DNA of 64,000 nucleotides from assembly GCA_028287305.1 (NCBI GenBank), contig JAQBPX010000034.1, forward strand, positions 62,001-126,000, in the 5' to 3' direction. Every line of letters begins with the position of its first letter. The stretch's first letter is position 1. The translations under genes and the position numbers were made by a program. Source of the stretch: Gemmatimonadota bacterium. GTDB taxonomy: Bacteria; Gemmatimonadota; Gemmatimonadetes; Gemmatimonadales; Gemmatimonadaceae. Under the pieces are notes generated by a model. The model was given only the letters and a program-made list of their open reading frames with translations. It did not search any database and was not told the origin of the DNA. This document shows, one piece after another, positions 10,465 through 17,948 of this stretch.

Positions 10465-11123
10465 GCGGACGTCCACGAGCCCGGCCGGCGCGACAGCTCG
10501 TCCAGGAACTGGTGCACGCCGCGATCCGTGAGCGGGTGCGTGAGCAGCCGGCGCAGCACTTCGGGCTCGACGGCCGCCGCATCGGCCCCGGCCAGCGCGC
10601 ACTGGGTGAACTGCGTTGCGGACGTGGGCCGCACGGCGATGATCTCGCACTCGGATCGCGATGCGTCGAAGGCCGCGCGCAGCTCGCCCACGATGTGCAG
10701 GCCATCGTGTCCCGCCGAGTCGAGGTGGTCGACCGGAGTGATCACCGCGCGCGCGCCGGCCTTCGCGGCCAGGAGTGCCTGCGCCGCGTTGAACACGAGC
10801 GTCGCGGCGACTCGCACGCCCTCCAGGTGCAGACGCCGTATCGCCCCGATAGCGCCCTCCACCAGCGGCACCTGCACCACGACCTGGTCGGAGATCTTCG
10901 CGAGCACTCGCGCGTCCTGCAGGATCTCTTCGCTGTCGAGGGAGCGCACGCTCGCATAGACCGGCGTAGCCGAGACGCGGCAGATGTCGGTGAGGAGCTC
11001 CCGCTCGTCACTGGTGGCGCCGGCATCCAGCAGCGACGGTGACGTGATCACCCCATCGAGCAGCCCGGAGCGCTCGGCCCAGCGCACTTCGTCCAGGTCG
11101 GCGGTGGCGATGAGGACCTTCAT
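10461..11123 (-). CDS. Transaldolase/fructose-6-phosphate-aldolase-like protein lacking catalytic lysine
   Basis: A 220-residue protein with clear overall resemblance to the small transaldolase family (FSA/TalC): GVITSPSLL near 24-32, VVVQVPLVEGAIGAIRRL, ATLVFNAAQALLAAKAGA and DHLDSAGHDG follow the FSA pattern. Aligned by eye to E. coli FSA, key active-site positions are changed: Asp6 is Ala6, Asn28 is Ser28, and the Schiff-base Lys85 in KVP is Gln84 in QVP. The Thr of the next strand (ATLVF) is kept. It is therefore unlikely to be a Schiff-base aldolase. ATG overlaps the truA stop and its stop overlaps the protease start. Confidence 0.8.
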   Translation of the reverse strand: MKVLIATADLDEVRWAERSGLLDGVITSPSLLDAGATSDERELLTDICRVSATPVYASVRSLDSEEILQDARVLAKISDQVVVQVPLVEGAIGAIRRLHLEGVRVAATLVFNAAQALLAAKAGARAVITPVDHLDSAGHDGLHIVGELRAAFDASRSECEIIAVRPTSATQFTQCALAGADAAAVEPEVLRRLLTHPLTDRGVHQFLDELSRRPGSWTSA

Positions 11124-11896
11124 GCGGGGGCCAGGTAGAGCGCCCGCGGATACTCCACGCGATCGAGGAACAGCGCGTGCGGAGGGGCAGGGGGCGAGAC
11201 GTGATGATTGTCGGCTGCGTGGAGGAGGGTCGAGAGGTCGGCCAGGGGACGCCGCCCGCGGGCGACGTCGAGCATGGTGCCCACCAGGAAGCGGACCATG
11301 TGATGCAGGAAGCGGTTGGCCTCGATCTCGAACACCAGCCCTCCAGGGCTCACGCGCCATGCGGCATCGCGGATCACGCAACGATGGTCGTCGTGTGCCG
11401 GCGCCGTTCCCTGCACGGCGAAGCCGCGAAAGCAGTGCTCACCCACGAGCTGCGCCGCGGCCGCGTCCAGGGCGCCTCGGTCGAGAGGCTGCCCGACTGC
11501 GTGCTCGGTGCGCCGCCGAAAGGGAGAGTTCGCCTCCTCCCCGGTGCCCACGTAATAGCTGTACCGCCGTGCCACCGCGCTGTAGCGCGCGTGAAACTCC
11601 GGCTGCATTGCCCACGCCGAAGCGACCCACACATCACCCGGCAGCAGCGCGTTGATCGCGCGCCGCAACGACTCGGGCTCCCATCGCGGGCCCACCCGCA
11701 CCCCGACCGCCTGTCCACGCGCATGCACGCCCGCGTCCGTTCGACCCGAGCCGAGCGCCGCCACCGGCTCGTTGCAGAGCCTCGCCAGCACCTGCTCGAC
11801 CACTCCCTGCACAGTGCGCTGCCCGGGCTGTCGCTGCCAACCGCTGAACCCCGAGCCGTCATAGTGCAACACGAGTTGCACGGTGCGCTCCGTCAT
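11120..11896 (-). CDS. truA: tRNA pseudouridine(38-40) synthase
   Basis: Isomerises uridines 38-40 in the anticodon arm of many tRNAs. 258 residues from MTERTVQLVLHYDG. The catalytic Asp lies in GSGRTDAGVHA, and RYSYYV and NRFLHHMVR are further TruA motifs. The first gene of the long minus-strand unit. An in-frame ATG exists 18 codons upstream, but a TTGACA/TAGTTT promoter lies between, ending 7 bases before the chosen ATG, so the downstream ATG is preferred. Confidence 0.95.
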   Translation of the reverse strand: MTERTVQLVLHYDGSGFSGWQRQPGQRTVQGVVEQVLARLCNEPVAALGSGRTDAGVHARGQAVGVRVGPRWEPESLRRAINALLPGDVWVASAWAMQPEFHARYSAVARRYSYYVGTGEEANSPFRRRTEHAVGQPLDRGALDAAAAQLVGEHCFRGFAVQGTAPAHDDHRCVIRDAAWRVSPGGLVFEIEANRFLHHMVRFLVGTMLDVARGRRPLADLSTLLHAADNHHVSPPAPPHALFLDRVEYPRALYLAPA

Positions 11897-11931
11897 GGCG
11901 GGAAAACTACCCTGGAGAGGGGGGGTGTCAA
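11897..11931 (-). promoter_or_regulatory. Promoter of the truA-to-purF unit
   Basis: On the minus strand: TTGACA (11931-11926), 16-base spacer, TAGTTT (11909-11904), then 7 bases and the truA ATG. The expected transcription start falls on or next to the A of ATG, so the mRNA would be leaderless. No Shine-Dalgarno sequence is seen. Confidence 0.65.
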
Positions 11932-11998
11932 GGAATTCGCGATGAATCAACGCGCGGTTTTCAGGCGCGAACGCGGGCGCGATCTGTTATCCTACCGC

Positions 11999-13303
11999 AT
12001 GCCCCCGCGGACGCTCGCCTCGCTGGCCCACGCGCTCGGCGTCGCGCCCGATCTCGACGCAGCCCTCGTTGCCCTTGGCGAGGCGCTGGCCGAGGCGGAT
12101 CGCGGCGCCCGACTGCTCTACGTCACCTACGACGCGCGCCGCGCCCTGCTCGGTGAGCGGCGACTGGTCGTCGGTGATCGCGTGACGCGCGGGCAGCTGG
12201 ACACCGCCATCGCTCACCTGCCCACGAAGGATCGCGCCGGCATCGAGGCGGGCGTGCAGTTCGTGGACTTCGGCGAGCGCGGGGATGAGTTTGCGCGCCT
12301 CTTCGACCTGGTGCCGTTCGAGGAGCCGGGCTTCCTCTCCGCGCGCGGCCTGCGATTCGACAACCAGCTCGCGGCGGTGCTCGTGGTGTACGAGTCGCGC
12401 AAGCTGTTCGGGACGCGTGCGTCGGAGCGGCTCGCACCGTCGCTCGCGCTGTTCGAGCTGGCCCTCGGGCGACTGATGGAGCGTGACGCACGCGGCGAGG
12501 CGGTCTCCACGCTGGAGCACGTGACACGCCGCGTGCACGATGACTACGATCGCAAGCTCAGCGACCTCGAGGCCCGCCTGCTGCAAGCCACGGGCGAGTT
12601 CACGGCGACCGCCGACCGCGAGCGCGAGCTCGCGCTGGAGCGGGAAGCCGCGCAAGCGCGTGAGGCGGCGCGGCGCGCGGAGCGCCGAGCTGAGGCCGTG
12701 GAGGCCACCGTCACCTCTGCGGTGTCGGAGCTCGAGAAGGCGCACGTGGAGCTGCACCGTCGCAGCGAGACCCTGCGACAGAAGACGCGCACCCTCTACC
12801 TGATCGAGCGCGTCCTCACCCTCGACGCCGGTACGGACGATCCTCGCGCGCTGGTGGACGGGCTGCTGGCGCTCGTGGGCGACGACCTGCACGCCGAACG
12901 TTGCTCGCTGCTGTTGCGCGCGCCGGAGGAGGGACAGCTCTACCTGGCCGCGGGACGCGGGCTGGCCCCGGGGGTGAATGAGGGCGCTCGCGTCACGATC
13001 GGGCAGGGAGTCTCGGGACGCGTGGCCGAGTCGCGCGAGGCCCTGCTCGTGACGGATGCGGCGGAGGCGAGCGATCATCCGCTGCTCAAGGACCAGTACT
13101 TCACCACCGGCTCGTTCATCAGCTTTCCGCTGGTGCATCACGATGAGCTGATCGGGGTGGTGAACGTGACGAACCGCGCGCGACAGGCGGTGTTCGTGGA
13201 GGACGACATGGAGCGAGTGCGACTGCTCGGGCTCGTGATCGCGCTGGTCGCGAGCCGCGCGCGGCTGGCGGAGCGGCTGTTCGGGACCATGCATGTCGGG
13301 TGA
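11999..13303 (+). CDS. Coiled-coil GAF-domain protein
   Basis: 434 residues from MPPRTLASLAHALGV. Three parts are visible: an N-terminal alpha/beta region of unknown type (about 1-170), a long Glu/Arg/Ala-rich coiled coil (about 175-275), and a C-terminal GAF domain (about 285-430) containing ERCSLLLRA, IGQGVSGRVAESRE and SFPLVHHDELIGVVNVTN. No kinase, cyclase or DNA-binding output domain is present, so it may sense a ligand and act through protein contacts. A TATCCT -10-like box ends 5 bases before the ATG. It precedes trpD; the junction carries a 13-base tandem repeat. Specific function unknown. Confidence 0.75.
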   Translation: MPPRTLASLAHALGVAPDLDAALVALGEALAEADRGARLLYVTYDARRALLGERRLVVGDRVTRGQLDTAIAHLPTKDRAGIEAGVQFVDFGERGDEFARLFDLVPFEEPGFLSARGLRFDNQLAAVLVVYESRKLFGTRASERLAPSLALFELALGRLMERDARGEAVSTLEHVTRRVHDDYDRKLSDLEARLLQATGEFTATADRERELALEREAAQAREAARRAERRAEAVEATVTSAVSELEKAHVELHRRSETLRQKTRTLYLIERVLTLDAGTDDPRALVDGLLALVGDDLHAERCSLLLRAPEEGQLYLAAGRGLAPGVNEGARVTIGQGVSGRVAESREALLVTDAAEASDHPLLKDQYFTTGSFISFPLVHHDELIGVVNVTNRARQAVFVEDDMERVRLLGLVIALVASRARLAERLFGTMHVG

Positions 13304-13330
13304 GCATGTCGGGTGAGCATGTCCGGTAAG
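13292..13330 (+). repeat. 13-base tandem repeat, three copies, over the trpD start
   Basis: Copies at 13292-13304 and 13305-13317 are identical (CATGTCGGGTGAG); the third at 13318-13330 (CATGTCCGGTAAG) differs at two bases. Each copy contains an ATG. The first ATG (13293) reads MSGEHVG then stops at 13316, overlapping GTG 13313. The second (13306) reads MSGEHVR and stops at 13329. The third (13319) opens trpD. The GAF gene stop is inside copy one. The unit is not a multiple of three, so every copy shifts frame. Confidence 0.9.
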
Positions 13331-14377
13331 CAGCTGACGCCGCTGCAGTCTGCCATTCGTCGCCTGGCCATGGGTGAAACGCTCAGCGGCGCCGACGTCA
13401 CCGAGTGCTTCCAGCTGGTGATGTCCGGCGAGGCGACGGCCGCGCAGATCGCCGGGCTGCTGGTGGGGCTGCGCGTGAAGGGCGAGACGCCGGAAGAGGT
13501 GGCCGGCGTGGCGCGCGCGATGCGCGATGCCATGGTGCGGCTGCCGGCCGACCGTCCCGAGCAGCTGGTGGACACTTGCGGTACGGGGGGCGGCACGGTG
13601 CCGACCTTCAACATCTCGACGGCCGCCGCGCTGCTCGCCGCGGGAACGGGCGTGCGCGTCGCCAAGCACGGCAACCGGTCGTTCACCTCGCAGTCCGGCA
13701 GCGCGGACGTGCTCGAGGCGCTCGGCGTGAACATTGAGGTGCCGCTGTCCGTGATGGAGGCGGCGCTGCGTGAGTGCGGGATCGTGTTCATGTTCGCGCC
13801 CCTCATGCACCCGGCCATGCGCCACGTGGGCCCGGTACGGCGCGAGCTCGCCATTCCGACCGTGATGAACATCGTGGGGCCGCTCGCGAATCCCGCCGGC
13901 GCAGGTCGCCAGGTGGTCGGCGTGGCGGACGCGCATCGAGTGCCGCTCATCGCGGGCGCGCTGCGGGAGCTGGGGTCGCAGCACGCGCTGGTGGTGCACG
14001 GCTCCGGGATGGACGAAGTCTCGCCGCTCGCCCCGACGCACGTGCTCGAGATTCGCGGTGGCCAGCTGCGAGAATGGATGATCGAGCCGGAGACCTACGG
14101 CTTTCGCGGGGCGACTGCGGCGCAGTTGGCGGGGGGGATGCCCGCCGACAACGCCCGGGTGATCGAGGACGTGCTGGGCGGGGATGGGAACCCCGGTGCC
14201 ACGGCAGCCGTGGTACTGAACGCGGCGGCGGCGCTCTATGTGGCGGGGGACACTACGTCGTTTGGAGGCGCGGTGGAATCGGCGCGGGATGCGCTCGCGG
14301 CGGGGGCTGGGCTGGTGGCGCTGGAGAAGCTGCGAGGGGCGTACGGCCCTCGCGCAACGAGCCCAACGAACCAATGA
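13313..14377 (+). CDS. trpD: Anthranilate phosphoribosyltransferase
   Basis: Second step of tryptophan synthesis: anthranilate plus PRPP. 352-354 residues depending on whether GTG 13313 or ATG 13319 is used. Diagnostic motifs are DTCGTGGGTVPTFNIST (PRPP loop), KHGNRS and GSADVLEALG. The N-terminal helical part and C-terminal phosphoribosyltransferase fold are of normal length. The final codons lie inside one arm of a long inverted repeat. Not fused to trpG; trpE and trpG are outside the window. Confidence 0.96.
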   Translation: MSMSGKQLTPLQSAIRRLAMGETLSGADVTECFQLVMSGEATAAQIAGLLVGLRVKGETPEEVAGVARAMRDAMVRLPADRPEQLVDTCGTGGGTVPTFNISTAAALLAAGTGVRVAKHGNRSFTSQSGSADVLEALGVNIEVPLSVMEAALRECGIVFMFAPLMHPAMRHVGPVRRELAIPTVMNIVGPLANPAGAGRQVVGVADAHRVPLIAGALRELGSQHALVVHGSGMDEVSPLAPTHVLEIRGGQLREWMIEPETYGFRGATAAQLAGGMPADNARVIEDVLGGDGNPGATAAVVLNAAAALYVAGDTTSFGGAVESARDALAAGAGLVALEKLRGAYGPRATSPTNQ

Positions 14378-14545
14378 GCCGCGGTGCAACGCTGTGGGCC
14401 TTCGGCCCGCGCTGAACCGCACCTCGGGACGCCACAAAAAGACATCAGGACTCCGCAATGGTTCGGAGTCCTGATTGCCTTTGGGAACTACAACGTCGGG
14501 CAGGTCAGCGTTGTACCGCGTTGCACCGTGGCTCATTTGTTCGTT
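14365..14545. repeat. 27-base inverted repeat flanking the trpD-lexA terminator
   Basis: Left arm 14365-14391 and right arm 14519-14545 are reverse complements with two mismatches across 27 bases, separated by 127 bases. A second shorter pairing (14387-14394 with 14506-14513) lies inside. The perfect terminator hairpin sits in the centre. The left arm includes the last trpD codons and stop. Whether this is a large RNA structure, a protein site or the remains of a small inserted element cannot be told from one copy. Confidence 0.8.
14445..14474. terminator. Intrinsic terminator between trpD and lexA
   Basis: Perfect 11-base stem TCAGGACTCCG / CGGAGTCCTGA with an 8-base loop. On the minus strand it is followed by TGTCTTTTTG, a good U-tract for lexA transcripts. 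On the plus strand the following run (TTGCCTTT) is weaker, so it may also stop trpD transcripts. Confidence 0.85.
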
Positions 14546-14565
14546 CAGCCCCGGCGAAAGAAACA

Positions 14566-15183
14566 CTAGTACCGCCGAAGAACCCCAACGACGATCCCCT
14601 GGATCGTGATGTCGTTCTCGTGCACGTAGATCGGCTCCATGGTCTCGTTGGCCGGCTGCAGGCGGATGCGACCGTCGCGCTCGCGATAGAACTTCTTCAC
14701 CGTGGCGCCGTTGGTGTCACCGCTGTTGACCATCGCGATGACCATCTCGCCATTGTCGGCCCGCTGCCGCTCATTGACCACCACCAGGTCGCCGTCGCAG
14801 ATCTGTGCGTCGACCATCGAGTTCCCGCGGATCTTGAGGACGTAATGATTGCCGCCCCGCGTCACCAGCGAGTCGGGAACCGTCACGGTCTCACCGTGCA
14901 GCATCGCCTCGATCGGGACACCCGCCGCAACCGAGCCCAGCAAGGGCAGTTCGATCGCGCGAGGCGCCGCATCGCTCGGAAGGATCTCGATAGCACGGCT
15001 CTCGTTATACGAGCGCTTGATGTATCCCTTCCGCTCGAGGTTGCTGAGGTGCTCGTGCACCGTGGCCAGCGAGTTGTAGCCGAAGTTCTCGGCGATCTCC
15101 TCGAAGCTCGGGGCGTACCCGTTTTGCTCGGTGTACGCCGTGAGGTAATTTAGGATTTCGCGCTGTCGCTTGGTGAGCGGCAT
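14566..15183 (-). CDS. lexA: LexA repressor
   Basis: SOS-response repressor and self-cleaving protease. 205 residues from MPLTKRQREILNYL. The N-terminal winged helix (1-65) includes SFEEIAENFGYNSLATVHEHLSNL. The C-terminal S24 domain has Ser122 (GNSMVD) and Lys163 (TVKKF) as the catalytic dyad, and the self-cleavage site Ala87-Gly88 in VAAGVP. It separates trpD from trpC in opposite orientation. I could not find a convincing E. coli- or Bacillus-type SOS box in its upstream region. Confidence 0.95.
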   Translation of the reverse strand: MPLTKRQREILNYLTAYTEQNGYAPSFEEIAENFGYNSLATVHEHLSNLERKGYIKRSYNESRAIEILPSDAAPRAIELPLLGSVAAGVPIEAMLHGETVTVPDSLVTRGGNHYVLKIRGNSMVDAQICDGDLVVVNERQRADNGEMVIAMVNSGDTNGATVKKFYRERDGRIRLQPANETMEPIYVHENDITIQGIVVGVLRRY

Positions 15184-15242
15184 GGGACGCACCCTGATGG
15201 AATGAGGGACGATGCCCGTGACCCGAAGAGCACCCGAATAAC

Positions 15243-15271
15243 ACAGTAGCCGAAGAGGAACCGAAGTGCAA
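15243..15271 (-). promoter_or_regulatory. lexA promoter
   Basis: On the minus strand: TTGCAC (15271-15266), 17-base spacer, TACTGT (15248-15243), about 55 bases upstream of the lexA ATG. The -35 box overlaps the trpC start codon (GTG 15266), so lexA and trpC expression may interfere. Confidence 0.5.
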
Positions 15272-16090
15272 GCCTTTTCTTCGTGGACGACGCCCGGCGG
15301 CACCCTTGGCGCCATCCTCGCAGAGACGATCGCGCGCGTCGACGAGCTTCGGGCCAGGCAGCCGCAACTCGAGCGCGACGCCCGGAATGCCCCGGGTGTA
15401 CCTCCACTCGCCGCCGCCCTGAGGCGCCCCGCCGTGGCCGTGATCGCCGAGGTGAAGCGCCGATCGCCCTCCAAGGGGGTGATCGCCAGCCTCGATGGTG
15501 CTCCCCAGCAGGCCACCCGATACGCAGCGGGCGGCGCGGCCGCGGTCTCCATCCTGACGGAGCCGATGCACTTCGGCGGATCGATCGTGGACCTTGAAAG
15601 CACTTCAATGGTCGTCTCTATCCCATTGATCAAGAAAGACTTCCACATTGATGAGATACAACTTCTCGAGGCTCGCGCCAGCGGCGCCGCCGCCGTGCTG
15701 CTCATCGCCAGGGCCCTCCCGCAGCATCGCCTCGCGGCCCTCACGCGCGAAGCCCTCGAACTCGGGCTCGACGTGATCACCGAGATCCGGACCGAGGCCG
15801 AGCTCGACGCCGCCCTCGCGACCGGCACCGCCATCATCGGCGTCAACAACCGCGACCTCGAGACGCTGATCATCGACCGCGCCGCCAGCGAGCGGCTGAT
15901 TCCGCTCATTCCCGCCGACCGCATCGCCGTCTTCGAGAGCGGCATCACGGGAGCGGCCGACGTCGCGTTTGCCGCGGAGCTCGGCGCCGATGCCGTGCTC
16001 GTGGGCTCCGCCGTGAGCGCCGCGGCAGACCCCACGGCTGCCGTCGCTGAACTCGCCACCACCACCCGGCGCGCGCGAGGCGCGACGTGA
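15266..16090 (+). CDS. trpC: Indole-3-glycerol phosphate synthase
   Basis: Ring closure of the carboxyphenylamino-deoxyribulose phosphate to indole-3-glycerol phosphate. 274 residues, TIM barrel. Readable motifs are IAEVKRRSPSKG, SILTEPMHFGGS, IKKDFHIDEIQL, IGVNNRDLET and ESGI. The GTG start at MQAFSSW has GAGG 8 bases upstream. It opens a plus-strand unit that continues through at least the LytR_C gene. The stop overlaps trpF as GTGA. Confidence 0.95.
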   Translation: MQAFSSWTTPGGTLGAILAETIARVDELRARQPQLERDARNAPGVPPLAAALRRPAVAVIAEVKRRSPSKGVIASLDGAPQQATRYAAGGAAAVSILTEPMHFGGSIVDLESTSMVVSIPLIKKDFHIDEIQLLEARASGAAAVLLIARALPQHRLAALTREALELGLDVITEIRTEAELDAALATGTAIIGVNNRDLETLIIDRAASERLIPLIPADRIAVFESGITGAADVAFAAELGADAVLVGSAVSAAADPTAAVAELATTTRRARGAT

Positions 16091-16770
16091 GCGGCGCCGG
16101 CGAGGTGCGCATCAAGTTCTGCGGCCTGACGCGCTCCGATGACGCGCGCGAAGCCGCCCGGCTTGGCGCCTCCTTCGTCGGCGTCATCTTCGCCGGCGGG
16201 CCCCGCGCCATCTCGGCGGCGCAGGCTGCGATCGTGCTGGCCGGCCTGCCCGCCACGGTCTATCGGGTGGGTGTGTTCGGATCGCAGCCCCCCGACGTCA
16301 TCGCGGAGATGGCGCGCGTCGCGGGACTGGACGTGGTGCAACTCCACGCCGATCCCACCGCGGAGCACGTGGAGGCGGTTCGCGGGGCGACCGGCTTGCG
16401 GGTGTGGGCGGCGCTGCGCGTCAACGGGCTGCCACTGCCCGACCAGGCGGAATCGCTCTTCGACTCCGCGGACGCCGTCGTGCTCGATGCGCACAGCGAC
16501 TCGGCGCTCGGCGGCACCGGCGTCACGCTGCCCTGGGGCGAGGTGGCGGGTGCGCTGGCGCGCTTTCGCTCACGTCGCGCATCGCTGGTGCTCGCGGGCG
16601 GGCTGCGCGCCGAAAACGTGCGCGAAGGGATCCTCCTGCTCTCGCCCGACGTTGTGGACGTATCATCAGGGGTGGAGTTCGCCCCCGGACTCAAGGATCA
16701 TTCACGGATGGTCGCGTTTCGCGACGCCGTCTTGCGCGACGCCAAGGCGGCGCGAGGAGAAGCTCGTTGA
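16087..16770 (+). CDS. trpF: Phosphoribosylanthranilate isomerase
   Basis: Amadori rearrangement in tryptophan synthesis. 227 residues. Catalytic Cys12 is in KFCGLTR, and the general acid Asp is in VVLDAHSDS. The phosphate-binding segment [10 protein letters not shown] is present. GTG start overlaps trpC; the stop overlaps trpB through TTGA. Stand-alone, not fused to trpC. Confidence 0.94.
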   Translation: MSGAGEVRIKFCGLTRSDDAREAARLGASFVGVIFAGGPRAISAAQAAIVLAGLPATVYRVGVFGSQPPDVIAEMARVAGLDVVQLHADPTAEHVEAVRGATGLRVWAALRVNGLPLPDQAESLFDSADAVVLDAHSDSALGGTGVTLPWGEVAGALARFRSRRASLVLAGGLRAENVREGILLLSPDVVDVSSGVEFAPGLKDHSRMVAFRDAVLRDAKAARGEAR

Positions 16771-17948
16771 CTGCCACCACTGACCGCTTCGGCGCCTTCG
16801 GCGGGCGCTACGTGCCCGAGACGCTGATCCCCGCGCTCGATGAGCTCGAGATCGCCTACGCCTCCGCCATGGCGGATCCGGCATTCGTGGCGCAGCTCGA
16901 GGACATGCTGCGCGACTACGTCGGGCGTCCCTCGGCGCTCACCGATGCGCCGCGACTGTCCGAGCTCGTGGGCGCTCGCGTCCTCCTCAAGCGGGAGGAC
17001 CTCAATCATACGGGCGCGCACAAGATCAACAACACCGTTGGCCAGGTGCTGCTGGCGCGCCGGATGGGCAAGACGCGCATCATCGCCGAGACCGGGGCAG
17101 GGCAGCATGGCGTTGCGACGGCCACCGTATGCGCGCGCTACGGCCTGCCCTGCGTGGTCTACATGGGCGCCGAGGACATGGCGCGGCAAAGCCTCAACGT
17201 GTACCGCATGCGGCTGATGGGGGCTGAGGTGGTGCCGGTCACCAGCGGCACGAAGACCCTCAAGGACGCCACGACCGAGGCGATTCGCGACTGGGTGACC
17301 AACGTCCAGGACAGCTACTACATCATCGGTTCGGTGGTCGGGCCCGCGCCCTATCCGAGGATGGTGCGCGACTTCCAGGCGATCATCGGGCGCGAGGCCA
17401 AGGCCCAGGTGCTGGCGCGCACGGGCAGGCTGCCCTCCACGGTGGTGGCTTGCGTGGGCGGGGGATCGAACGCGATGGGGATCTTCCACGCCTTCGTGCA
17501 GGACGCCGAGGTGGAGCTGGTGGGCGTCGAGGCGGCCGGTGAGGGACTCGATACGGAGCGCCATTCGGCCTCGCTGAGCAAGGGACGGCCGGGCGTGCTG
17601 CATGGCGCGATGAGCTACCTGCTGCAGGACGACGACGGGCAGGTGCACCCGGCGCACTCGATCAGCGCGGGCCTCGACTACCCGGGGGTGGGCCCGGAGC
17701 ACTCCTTCCTGCACGCCTCGGGGCGCGCCCACTACGTCGCTGTCACGGATCGGGAGGCACTGGAGGGATTCCAGCTGCTCAGCAGACTCGAGGGAATCAT
17801 CCCGGCGCTGGAGACCTCGCATGCGGTAGCGTGGGTCGCGAGCCAGCGGGGACGCTGGCCCGCCGGCGCGTCGGTACTGCTCTGCGTGAGCGGCCGAGGT
17901 GACAAGGACGTAGCGCAAGTCAGCGAAATGGATATCTTGGGGGCGTGA
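16767..17948 (+). CDS. trpB: Tryptophan synthase beta chain
   Basis: PLP enzyme condensing indole with serine. 393 residues. Lys86 in [10 protein letters not shown] is the PLP lysine; [10 protein letters not shown] binds the cofactor phosphate and [12 protein letters not shown] is the conserved active-site stretch. The start is a TTG (LTATTDRFG) whose TTGA overlaps the trpF stop; no ATG or GTG lies nearby, and TrpB proteins normally begin a few residues before [11 protein letters not shown]. TrpA is encoded 3 kb downstream, after two signalling genes. Confidence 0.96.
   Translation: MTATTDRFGAFGGRYVPETLIPALDELEIAYASAMADPAFVAQLEDMLRDYVGRPSALTDAPRLSELVGARVLLKREDLNHTGAHKINNTVGQVLLARRMGKTRIIAETGAGQHGVATATVCARYGLPCVVYMGAEDMARQSLNVYRMRLMGAEVVPVTSGTKTLKDATTEAIRDWVTNVQDSYYIIGSVVGPAPYPRMVRDFQAIIGREAKAQVLARTGRLPSTVVACVGGGSNAMGIFHAFVQDAEVELVGVEAAGEGLDTERHSASLSKGRPGVLHGAMSYLLQDDDGQVHPAHSISAGLDYPGVGPEHSFLHASGRAHYVAVTDREALEGFQLLSRLEGIIPALETSHAVAWVASQRGRWPAGASVLLCVSGRGDKDVAQVSEMDILGA

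Noticed and set aside
11987-14566. 859-codon open frame opposite the GAF gene and trpD
   Set aside because: Shadow with no domains, running across a terminator; the plus-strand genes have clear motifs.
15184-15265. SOS box upstream of lexA
   Set aside because: Looked for CTGT-N8-ACAG and CGAAC-N4-GTTCG patterns; only weak partial matches, so none is reported.
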